DNA of 64,000 nt. Origin: Ralstonia sp. UNC404CL21Col. GTDB taxonomy: Bacteria > Pseudomonadota > Gammaproteobacteria > Burkholderiales > Burkholderiaceae. Shown piece by piece: positions 54,501 through 61,589 of this stretch; within the stretch, counting starts at the first letter, position 1; each line of letters begins with the position of its first letter. The stretch is taken from NCBI RefSeq assembly GCF_000620465.1, contig NZ_KK211140.1, forward strand, positions 375,964 to 439,963, read 5' to 3'. The notes beneath the pieces were generated by a model. That model saw only the letters and a program-made list of their open reading frames with translations, had not been told where the DNA came from and did not search any database. The position numbers and the translations under genes are program-made.

Positions 54501-55478
54501 CTATTTCGTGTTCTTGCGTTTGGCAGGTCGATGGCCGGGTTCGCGCCATTCGTCCGCCTCATCGTTGAACAGCGATGACACCAGCGCCCGGAACCACTGG
54601 CTGCGCGTGTCGTTATGGAACTTGCGATGCCAATGCTGCTTGAGATCGAAGCTTGGCAGTTCCAGAGGCGGCTCCATCACGCGGATGTTGGCGTGCGATT
54701 GCATGAACGACAGTCCGACGGCGTGCGGCACCGTCGCAATCAAATCCGTGCGCGCGAGGATGAACGGAATGCTCATGAAATGCGGGGTGAGCAGAGCCGG
54801 TGTCCGTCGGATGCGTTTGCGCTCCAGAAAGCGTTCGTACAGTTCCTGGCTGCGACCCTCTGCGCGCACCACGGCGTGGCCGTATTCCAGAAACTGCGCC
54901 ATCGATAGCTTTGTGTTGCCGCCGCGCGTGACGGGATGATCGGCCCGCACGATGCACGTGAAGTAGTGAGTAAACAACCGCTGCTGGAAGAAGTTGTTCT
55001 TTTTCAGGTCGGGGAAGTAACCGACGGCGAGATCGAGCGAACCGGTCTCCAGCGCCCGTTCGAGCTGGGCCGGCGGCAGCGACACGGACTGCACCGACGC
55101 CCGAGGCGCCTGCCGCGCCATCGCCTCGACAATGCGCGGCAGGAAGACCATCTCACCCACGTCCGACAACGAGATGGAGAACGTGTGCGTGGTGGTGACC
55201 GGATCGAACGCGCCGGTCTCGAGAATGCCTTCCTGCACACGGGCCAGGACGTCGCGCGCCGCAGGAATGATCGCCAGCGCCCGTGGCGTCGGCTCCATGC
55301 CGCGCGAGGTGCGCACGAACAGCGGATCGTCGAATGCAGCGCGCAGCTTGCCCAGCGCTGTGCTCACGCCCGGCTGGCTCATGCTGAGCTGTTGCGCGGC
55401 CATGCTGACGCTGCGCGCGTCGTGCAGCGCGAGCAGAATCGGCAACAAGTTCAGATCGAAGTCGGGCAGGGTGGACAT
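54501..55478 (-). CDS. LysR-family regulator, probable activator of pobA
   Basis: The 325-residue protein has a LysR helix-turn-helix (NLLPILLALHDARSVSMAAQQLSMSQPGVSTALGKLRAAF) and a C-terminal effector domain. It diverges from pobA across 120 nt containing a perfect 17-bp palindrome. In other bacteria pobA is controlled by IclR- or AraC-type PobR; here a LysR protein occupies the place. 4-hydroxybenzoate is the likely effector (inference). A longer open frame to 56210 lies across pobA and is rejected. Confidence 0.9.
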   Translation of the reverse strand: MSTLPDFDLNLLPILLALHDARSVSMAAQQLSMSQPGVSTALGKLRAAFDDPLFVRTSRGMEPTPRALAIIPAARDVLARVQEGILETGAFDPVTTTHTFSISLSDVGEMVFLPRIVEAMARQAPRASVQSVSLPPAQLERALETGSLDLAVGYFPDLKKNNFFQQRLFTHYFTCIVRADHPVTRGGNTKLSMAQFLEYGHAVVRAEGRSQELYERFLERKRIRRTPALLTPHFMSIPFILARTDLIATVPHAVGLSFMQSHANIRVMEPPLELPSFDLKQHWHRKFHNDTRSQWFRALVSSLFNDEADEWREPGHRPAKRKNTK

Positions 55479-55500
55479 GGCAATCGCACTATCTGAATTA

Positions 55501-55517
55501 GCGATAAAGTTTATCGC
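55501..55517. promoter_or_regulatory. LysR-type operator between the regulator gene and pobA
   Basis: GCGATAAAGTTTATCGC is a perfect 17-bp palindrome containing ATAAAGTTTAT, which fits the T-N11-A LysR box when extended. It is 22 bp before the regulator start and 82 bp before pobA, the expected position for dual control. Confidence 0.7.
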
Positions 55518-55598
55518 CAATATTGCATTGTGCGATATCAAGGTGCGCGCCAACAATGGTTGCCAGAACGATTCCAAATTCATCCGGAGACAACCATC

Positions 55599-56825
55599 AT
55601 GCGCACCCAGGTCGCCATCATTGGCGCAGGTCCGGCAGGCCTTTTGCTCGGACAGCTTCTGCACCGCAACGGCATCGACGCCGTCATCCTCGAAACCAAG
55701 AGCCGCGCGTACGTTGAAGAGCGCATCCGCGCCGGCGTGTTGGAGCAAGGCACGGTCGACGTGCTCAACGAAGCGGGCGTGGGCGAGCGCATGCGGCGCG
55801 AGGGGCTTGTGCACCACGGTATCGACTTGCTGTTCGGCGGCAAGCGCCACCGTATCGACCTGACGGCGATGTCGGGCGGCCGCTCGATCACCGTGTATGG
55901 GCAGCACGAGGTGGTGAAGGATCTGATTGCCGCACGCGTGGAGCAGGGTGCGCCGCTGTTGTTCGATGTGAGCGATGTGTCGGTGCACGATATCGAGTCG
56001 GCCACGCCGTCGGTGCAGTTCGTCCACGACGGCGTGCCGCAGACATTGCAATGCGATTACATCGCCGGATGCGATGGCTTTCACGGCATCTGCCGGCAGG
56101 CGATCCCGGCACAGCGGCAAGCAGTGTTCGAGCGCGTCTATCCCTTTGCGTGGCTTGGCATCCTGGCAGAAGCCGAACCGGCGGCGGAAGAGCTGATCTA
56201 CGCAAACCATGATCGCGGCTTTGCGCTGTTCAGCATGCGCTCACCCAAGATCACGCGGCTTTACCTGCAATGCAAGCCGGACGAGAACCTGGCTGAATGG
56301 TCAGATGCGCGCATCTGGGATGAGCTGCACACGCGCCTGGAAAACAACGACGGCTGGCGCCTGAAGGAAGGCCCGATCCTGCAGAAGAGCGTCACGCCGA
56401 TGCGCAGCTTCGTCTGCGAGACGATGCAGTATGGGCGTCTTTTCCTGGCGGGCGATGCTGCGCACATCGTGCCGCCTACCGGCGCGAAAGGCATGAACCT
56501 CGCCGTCGCCGATGTGCGCGTCCTGGCCCAGGCGCTCACGGCACGCTACAAGCAGAACGACATCGCCCAGCTCGCAGGCTACGCCGAACGCTGCCTGCAA
56601 CGCGTCTGGCGCGCCGAGCATTTCTCGTGGTGGATGACATCGATGCTGCATCGCTTTGACGACCACACGCCGTTCATGCAGAAGCTGCAGCGCGCCGAAC
56701 TGGACTACGTGACCAGCTCGGCTGCCGGCGCGCGCGTGCTGGCCGAAAACTACGTCGGCCTGCCGTTTGCCGATGCACCGGCCGGTGCGTCGTTGAGCGT
56801 GGTCAGTCATTCCAGGGCGGCGTAG
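55599..56825 (+). CDS. pobA: PobA, 4-hydroxybenzoate 3-monooxygenase
   Basis: The 408-residue flavoprotein hydroxylase has the FAD motif IIGAGPAGLLLGQLL, the CDGFHG motif and GDAAHIVPPTGAKGMNLAVAD, as in PobA. It makes protocatechuate from 4-hydroxybenzoate with NADPH and oxygen, feeding the pca pathway. ATG 55599 follows CCGGAGACAACC. The C-terminus is about 14 residues longer than the usual 394, with a Ala/Ser-rich end, and it overlaps the convergent lipoprotein gene by 23 nt. Confidence 0.96.
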   Translation: MRTQVAIIGAGPAGLLLGQLLHRNGIDAVILETKSRAYVEERIRAGVLEQGTVDVLNEAGVGERMRREGLVHHGIDLLFGGKRHRIDLTAMSGGRSITVYGQHEVVKDLIAARVEQGAPLLFDVSDVSVHDIESATPSVQFVHDGVPQTLQCDYIAGCDGFHGICRQAIPAQRQAVFERVYPFAWLGILAEAEPAAEELIYANHDRGFALFSMRSPKITRLYLQCKPDENLAEWSDARIWDELHTRLENNDGWRLKEGPILQKSVTPMRSFVCETMQYGRLFLAGDAAHIVPPTGAKGMNLAVADVRVLAQALTARYKQNDIAQLAGYAERCLQRVWRAEHFSWWMTSMLHRFDDHTPFMQKLQRAELDYVTSSAAGARVLAENYVGLPFADAPAGASLSVVSHSRAA

Positions 56826-57918
56826 TCGTCGGCTTGGACAGCGCAATGCGCGAGACCAGCGGGCGGAAGCCTTGCCCGCGCGACGCCGTGTAGACCTTCT
56901 GCGCGTTGGCGGTCTTCAACGCGTAGTCGATTGTGAAAACGGGCACGTTGCCGGCGCAGTATTTCTGCAACTGCTCGATCGTCCATTGCGTGTCCACAGC
57001 GCTTGCAGCCTTGTCGCCACCGGAGGTGCTGCTCCATGCGGCCCCGGCGCTGCCGCCGAACCACGTGTCTTCCTGCGAGATGCCATCGATCGTCGCCAGC
57101 AACGTTGATCCACCGCCGTCATCGATCAGCGAAGGTGCGTTTTGCTGGATTACCGCAAACTGGGGGTTGATGGCGCGCCCCGCCGCACGAATCTTGGCGA
57201 TGAAGTCCACCATGGCCTGGGCCGGGTCGACGCCTGCCGTCTGGGCCGCGTCCACTACCGAAGGCTCGGCATACGCCTCGACCCAATCCAGATAGACGCC
57301 ATCGAACCCTTCGCGCGCCAGTTGCGCAACGGCACCGTTCGGCCCGAGCCAGAGCGCTTGCCAGCGCGGGTCCCAGAACGCGACGGGGTAGTCGCCCGCC
57401 CAGCCATCGGGGTCGGCCTTGATGATGAAGTCAGGAATGCCGGGGCCGCTCGCTGTGGGCGCCTTCCAGCTCGGTGTCCAATAGGTGCGGAAGTCTTCAG
57501 CCTCGCCAATGTCGATGTAGGCGAGCACCTTGCGGGCGGAGCCGTCGGGCTTGGTGCGCAGGCGCGCGACCATGTCGACTGTGTTGAAGTTTTCGAGCCC
57601 CTTGATGGTGTTGTTGGCATCGATTACCAGCATGTCGTACGGCTGCGCGTCGAGTGCGTCGATTTGCGCGCTCGTCGTCATGCCCTGCAACTGATACATC
57701 CACGTCTGCACGCCGGCCAACGGGGAAGTGCCGTTGATGCCGCAAGCGGGGGAGGTACTGGCGGCCGCCGCAGCGGGGGTTTTTGAGGCTGCGTTCTGCG
57801 CATTGGAAGCCGTGCTGGCTTGCGGGCTCAATGACGAACCGCCGTCGCCGCCACCGCAGGCAGACAGCATCAGCCCGGCACACGCCAGGGCAATCGGAGA
57901 GATCAGGCGCATTGTCAT
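56803..57918 (-). CDS. GH114-like lipoprotein (endo-alpha-1,4-polygalactosaminidase family)
   Basis: The 371-residue protein has a lipoprotein signal (LSAC), an Ala/Ser/Asn-rich linker to about residue 55, and a TIM-barrel glycoside hydrolase domain with VLAYIDIGEAEDFR and GFDGVYLDWVEAY, the GH114 pattern. GH114 cleaves alpha-1,4-linked galactosamine polymers. The same motifs occur in PelA (AYVSLGEV, GFFLDTLDSY). A role in trimming or detaching Pel-like polymer is therefore plausible (inference). ATG 57918, with ATG 57912 as alternative. Confidence 0.88.
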   Translation of the reverse strand: MTMRLISPIALACAGLMLSACGGGDGGSSLSPQASTASNAQNAASKTPAAAAASTSPACGINGTSPLAGVQTWMYQLQGMTTSAQIDALDAQPYDMLVIDANNTIKGLENFNTVDMVARLRTKPDGSARKVLAYIDIGEAEDFRTYWTPSWKAPTASGPGIPDFIIKADPDGWAGDYPVAFWDPRWQALWLGPNGAVAQLAREGFDGVYLDWVEAYAEPSVVDAAQTAGVDPAQAMVDFIAKIRAAGRAINPQFAVIQQNAPSLIDDGGGSTLLATIDGISQEDTWFGGSAGAAWSSTSGGDKAASAVDTQWTIEQLQKYCAGNVPVFTIDYALKTANAQKVYTASRGQGFRPLVSRIALSKPTTTPPWND

Positions 57919-58218
57919 TCTTCAGGGGATTGAGAGTCGGTGCCTTGCTGTGGACGTCGGGCACCGGTTGAATGCCGTGGCAAGCACCAATTCAAGCTAG
58001 CACAATCGGATTGCGCCGCACCCTGCCGTGGAGGGGTGACGATGTGAAACTTCTTCAGACCAGCCTTCGCGGTGATGCCGAAGGCGTTGCCACGGCTGGC
58101 GGGCGTGTGCTTGTTGCGCTCTGCCCGCAGTCAAACGTTGCCGTCGCTTTCATCGCCATGCAAAACGCACGGGTGTATAGTCAGACAGCACTCGACGTTC
58201 AAGAAGGGGGCATTTCAG
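57919..58218 (+). promoter_or_regulatory. Intergenic region upstream of a small unknown gene
   Basis: No gene seen in 300 bp. An extended -10-like TGTATAGT (58174-58181) precedes the small gene by about 38 nt; a matching -35 is not clear. AAGGGGG (58204-58210) is its ribosome-binding site. Confidence 0.4.
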
Positions 58219-58512
58219 ATGGACACTTCGCCGGCGGGCCAATACAAAGGCTTCGACATTTATCCGTTGGCTTTCCAACATGAACGCACGGCACGCTGGC
58301 CCGAGGCCAGGGAAGACCGCAGCTACAACGCGGCCGTGATGATCTGTCGGGCGGGGGAGTCGCCCGAACCCGGACAGACCCAGGTCTTCCGCCTATCGGG
58401 GGACCGGCAATTCAGCAATGTGGGCGCTGCGCGCATTGCCGCGCTGCGCTTCGCTGAGAGCATCATCGATGGCGACGTTCCTGAACTGTCGCTTCCTGCT
58501 GACGGCGCCTGA
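58219..58512 (+). CDS. Small conserved-looking protein of unknown function
   Basis: I do not recognise this 97-residue protein. It has no signal peptide or membrane segment. The sequence is mixed, with GFDIYPLAFQHERT, a basic/acidic middle and a helical C-terminus (RIAALRFAESIIDGD), suggesting a compact soluble domain. ATG 58219 has AAGGGGG 8 nt upstream; a longer frame to 58072 is not supported. It sits between the GH114 lipoprotein gene and infA. Confidence 0.75.
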   Translation: MDTSPAGQYKGFDIYPLAFQHERTARWPEAREDRSYNAAVMICRAGESPEPGQTQVFRLSGDRQFSNVGAARIAALRFAESIIDGDVPELSLPADGA

Positions 58513-58859
58513 AACCGCGGAACCCGCCCGTGGTAGAATAGCGGGCGAATCCGGCTCGCCGCCGCGCCAGTCATGGCCGGCAGCAGCTGAGTCCAGCACC
58601 GGGGAATACCCCGCGCCGAGTCGGGCGGCGCGCATCTGCGACCGCCACCCATCCTCGCTCTCGCTTGCACGAAGCGGCGCACGCCATAGGCGGGCCCGAT
58701 TTGTGTTTCGTGCAACTCGGTACCCCCCAAGCCCGCTGTCCGGGCAGATGATCGCAGCGTACCGCTGCATGCCGTTCCAGGCGTGTGGCGTGGTTCGGGT
58801 GGGTCATCACATCATTGCAACCATCGGCGCAGCCGCGTGCTGCATACAAAGGAACGAGT
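58513..58859 (+). promoter_or_regulatory. Long region before infA
   Basis: A 347-bp stretch without a convincing gene. An extended -10-like GGTAGAAT lies at 58532-58539, which would give infA a leader of about 315 nt. The leader is rich in GC hairpins. I cannot match it to a known structured RNA. AAAGGA (58848-58853) is the infA ribosome-binding site. Confidence 0.35.
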
Positions 58860-59078
58860 TTGGCCAAGGAAGAACTGATTGAATTTGAAGGGGTGGTGTC
58901 TGAAGCACTGCCCGACAATCGTTTTCGCGTGCAGTTGGAAAACGGCGTGGAAATCTGGGCTTACGCATCGGGCAAGATGCAGAAGCACCGGATCCGCATT
59001 CTCGCGGGCGACCGCGTGAAGCTGGAAATGTCGCCGTACGACCTCACCAAGGGTCGCATCAACTACCGGCACAAGTAA
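58860..59078 (+). CDS. infA: Translation initiation factor IF-1
   Basis: The 72-residue S1/OB-fold protein begins [18 protein letters not shown] and contains [24 protein letters not shown] split by the usual strands and [16 protein letters not shown], a full-length IF-1. The start is TTG 58860, fixed by family length and by AAAGGA 6 nt upstream. Betaproteobacteria often have one infA in the ribosomal protein operon and a second elsewhere; this isolated gene is the second type. It is followed by a terminator. Confidence 0.95.
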   Translation: MAKEELIEFEGVVSEALPDNRFRVQLENGVEIWAYASGKMQKHRIRILAGDRVKLEMSPYDLTKGRINYRHK

Positions 59079-59123
59079 AAACGGCTGTGTCGCCAAGACG
59101 TCCGTCCAGCGGGCGTTTCAAAG

Positions 59124-59157
59124 AAACCGCGTGTCCTGCAGACCCGCGGTTTTTTTA
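59124..59157 (+). terminator. Terminator of infA
   Basis: AAACCGCG (59124-59131) pairs with CGCGGTTT (59145-59152) across a 13-nt loop, followed by a run of T. Confidence 0.85.
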
Positions 59158-59187
59158 TTATTGTTGCGTAAGCAGCGTTAAATTTCG

Positions 59188-59259
59188 TTGATCTCCCGGC
59201 AACATCCGGTATCATCCCGCTTGGCTGTCGACGGGGGGAACACAGTTGGCAGCCAACTG
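59188..59259 (+). promoter_or_regulatory. Promoter and operator-like palindrome for the secreted glycosidase gene
   Basis: TTGATC (59188-59193) and TATCAT (59210-59215) are spaced 16 bp, a good sigma-70 promoter with start near 59222. A perfect palindrome CAGTTGGCAGCCAACTG lies at 59243-59259 just downstream, suggesting a repressor site. The remaining leader to 59548 (about 290 nt) contains no gene I can support. Confidence 0.6.
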
Positions 59260-59548
59260 AAGTGCAGGGCTTGTCATATTTTCAAGCCGCGAGCAGCCTC
59301 CGGGCGTGCCCGCGCCAGCTGTACCAGTCCATCAATAAGCGCACGGCCGTTGATCGATCCATCGACTCAGCAGGACCTCTAATCGCGCATCCATTCGCCG
59401 ACCGGGGCGTCATCTGACGCTCGCACCCGTTCGGTGTTCAGTGTGTCAAAGGAGTCACACCACATCGGGATACCGCACAGGTAGGACGGCGCTTGTCCAT
59501 CGAAGTACTGGGCGTAAGGTTTTGCGTCCGAGGGAATAGAAAATCACA

Positions 59549-60544
59549 ATGTTGGAAACCAAGAAAGCAGCACAGAGGGCGGCGCGCATGAGCCTGCGCG
59601 CTTTGGTAGGTCTGACGGCGGCGGTGACGCTGACAGGCCTGGGAACACAAACCGCCTCGGCGCAGGCCACGCGCCCGAAGGCACCGATTTATGGCGTCAC
59701 GCTGGATGACGTCAGCAGCATCAACGCGATTGTGGCCTCGCTCACCCACCTGCCGTACAAGCCGACCGTGCGCGTGGTCTTTGATCCGGGTACATCGGCG
59801 GCCGACTACTACGCACCGCTGGTCAAGCTTCATCAAGTTGCCTACGTGATGGGCGAGGTGATGGACTCGTACTATTTCCCGACGGATCTGCAGACGTACA
59901 CCAGCCGCACCAACGAGCTGGTGGGCACGCTGAAGAACGTCGTGGACGTGTGGGAGATCGCTAATGAAATCAACGGCGAATGGCTGCGTCCGAACCCGTC
60001 GGGCACCACTGCCCAAGTGACGAGCCAGGAAACTGCCATCGGCAACATGGTGGCTGCGGCCCACGACATCGTGAAGGGTGCAGGTGGTTTGACCGCCGTG
60101 ACGATGTACTACAACGACGACGGCAAGGGCACGAACTGCTACGAGAAGCCGGCTGACTCCTGGCGCACCTGGGCCCAGACGTTCCTGCCCGCGCGCGTGC
60201 GTCAAGGTGCGGACTACGCACTGTTCAGCTACTACCCGTACCAGGACTGCCCCGGTTTGAATCCGACGTGGGCAAACGATTTCAAGTTGCTCGAAAGCAT
60301 CTTCCCGGTGGCAAAGGTGGGCTTCGGCGAGATCGGCACGTCCAGCACGTCGGCCCCGCTGTCCGTGCAGCAGAACCTGATCAAGTCGTACTACCCGATG
60401 GGGACCACCACGATGGCCGCGGACTCGCGCTTCATCGGCGGCTACTTCTGGTGGAACTACGCTGAGCAGATGCTTCCGTACAGCACCAGCTCGTATTGGA
60501 GCCTGCTGAACAACACCATCAAGCCGCTGGCAGCACCGCAATAA
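59549..60544 (+). CDS. Secreted TIM-barrel glycoside hydrolase-like protein
   Basis: The 331-residue protein has a signal peptide (to about TASA-QAT) and a (beta/alpha)8-type pattern. DVWEIANEINGEW at the middle has the Asn-Glu acid/base signature of clan GH-A enzymes, and KVGFGEIGTSS may hold the nucleophile Glu on strand 7. I cannot assign a family or substrate; GH39/GH53-like enzymes and PslG-type matrix glycosidases are candidates. The start has a weak ribosome-binding site. A bidirectional terminator separates it from galU. Confidence 0.8.
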   Translation: MLETKKAAQRAARMSLRALVGLTAAVTLTGLGTQTASAQATRPKAPIYGVTLDDVSSINAIVASLTHLPYKPTVRVVFDPGTSAADYYAPLVKLHQVAYVMGEVMDSYYFPTDLQTYTSRTNELVGTLKNVVDVWEIANEINGEWLRPNPSGTTAQVTSQETAIGNMVAAAHDIVKGAGGLTAVTMYYNDDGKGTNCYEKPADSWRTWAQTFLPARVRQGADYALFSYYPYQDCPGLNPTWANDFKLLESIFPVAKVGFGEIGTSSTSAPLSVQQNLIKSYYPMGTTTMAADSRFIGGYFWWNYAEQMLPYSTSSYWSLLNNTIKPLAAPQ

Positions 60545-60615
60545 GAAGAGGCTGCAGCCTCTCGTTGCAAAAGGGTGGGACTCCGCGCCGGACGGACGGG
60601 ACACGATCCGGCAAC

Positions 60616-60652
60616 AAAAAACCCGCGCTAGCTCACGCTGCGCGGGTTTTTT
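60616..60652. terminator. Bidirectional terminator between the glycosidase gene and galU
   Basis: AAAAAACCCGCG (60616-60627) pairs with CGCGGGTTTTTT (60641-60652) around a 13-nt loop, with T-runs in both directions. Confidence 0.9.
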
Positions 60653-60675
60653 CTATGGCGACGTGCGCGTTGGGC

Positions 60676-61548
60676 TCAGCCGCGTGCCGCCAGATACGCG
60701 CGGAATTCGTCAGCGACTTCCTTGTGCTTGAGCGCCAATTCCACCGTGGCCTTCAGGTAGCCCAGCTTGCTGCCGCAGTCGTAGCGCACGCCCTTGTAGC
60801 GATACGCCAGCACCTGTTCGGCCGACAGCAGCGACTGAATGGCGTCCGTCAGCTGCAGCTCGCCCCCCGCGCCCGGCTTGAGGTTGCGGATGTGATCAAA
60901 AATGCGCGGCGTGAGGATGTAGCGGCCGACCACGCCGAGGTTGGACGGTGCATTTTCGGGCGCCGGCTTCTCGATGATGCCCGACATCTTGATCACGCTG
61001 CCGTCTTCTTCCCACGGGCGGCCATCGACCACGCCATACGAGCGGCTCTGCTCCGGGTCGATCTCTTCCACGCCGATCACCGAGCAGTTGTAGTGGTCGT
61101 ACAGGTCCACCATCTGCTTCATGACGGGCGGCTCGCCGTCCAGCAGGTCGTCGGCCAGGATGACGGCAAACGGCGCATCGCCGACGAGCTTTTCGGCGCA
61201 TTGCACCGCATGGCCCAGGCCCAGCGCTTCCGGCTGGCGCACGTAGAAGCAATCCACATGCGACGGCTTGATCGAACGCACGACTTCGAGCAGCGCGGTC
61301 TTCTGCTTGGCTTCGAGTTCGGCTTCCAGCTCGTAGGCCTTGTCGAAGTGATCTTCAATGGCGCGCTTGCTGCGGCCGGTCACGAAGATCATCTCGGTGA
61401 TGCCGGCAGCCATGGCTTCTTCCACGGCGTACTGGATCAGCGGCTTGTCCACGACCGGCAGCATTTCCTTCGGGCTCGCCTTGGTGGCTGGCAGAAAGCG
61501 GGTTCCGAGCCCCGCGACGGGGAAAACGGCTTTAGTGACGCGTTGCAT
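60676..61548 (-). CDS. galU: UTP-glucose-1-phosphate uridylyltransferase
   Basis: The 290-residue enzyme has the nucleotidyltransferase motif [34 protein letters not shown] across its N-terminus and the GalU blocks [15 protein letters not shown] and [20 protein letters not shown]. It makes UDP-glucose for polysaccharides and LPS. ATG 61548 follows CAAGGAAACC; the longer frame to 61737 is not supported. It lies 41 nt after valS on the same strand. Confidence 0.97.
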   Translation of the reverse strand: MQRVTKAVFPVAGLGTRFLPATKASPKEMLPVVDKPLIQYAVEEAMAAGITEMIFVTGRSKRAIEDHFDKAYELEAELEAKQKTALLEVVRSIKPSHVDCFYVRQPEALGLGHAVQCAEKLVGDAPFAVILADDLLDGEPPVMKQMVDLYDHYNCSVIGVEEIDPEQSRSYGVVDGRPWEEDGSVIKMSGIIEKPAPENAPSNLGVVGRYILTPRIFDHIRNLKPGAGGELQLTDAIQSLLSAEQVLAYRYKGVRYDCGSKLGYLKATVELALKHKEVADEFRAYLAARG

Positions 61549-61589
61549 CGTGGTTTCCTTGGTATCGGATGATCGATTGTTCAGGGCGC

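Noticed and set aside
53192-54562. Longer version of the binding-protein gene starting at 54562
   Set aside because: The extra 67 residues lie before a good signal peptide and ribosome-binding site at 54361, and cover the predicted operator.
54501-56210. 569-codon frame extending the LysR gene across pobA
   Set aside because: The LysR family start is at 55478; the upstream part is antisense to pobA.
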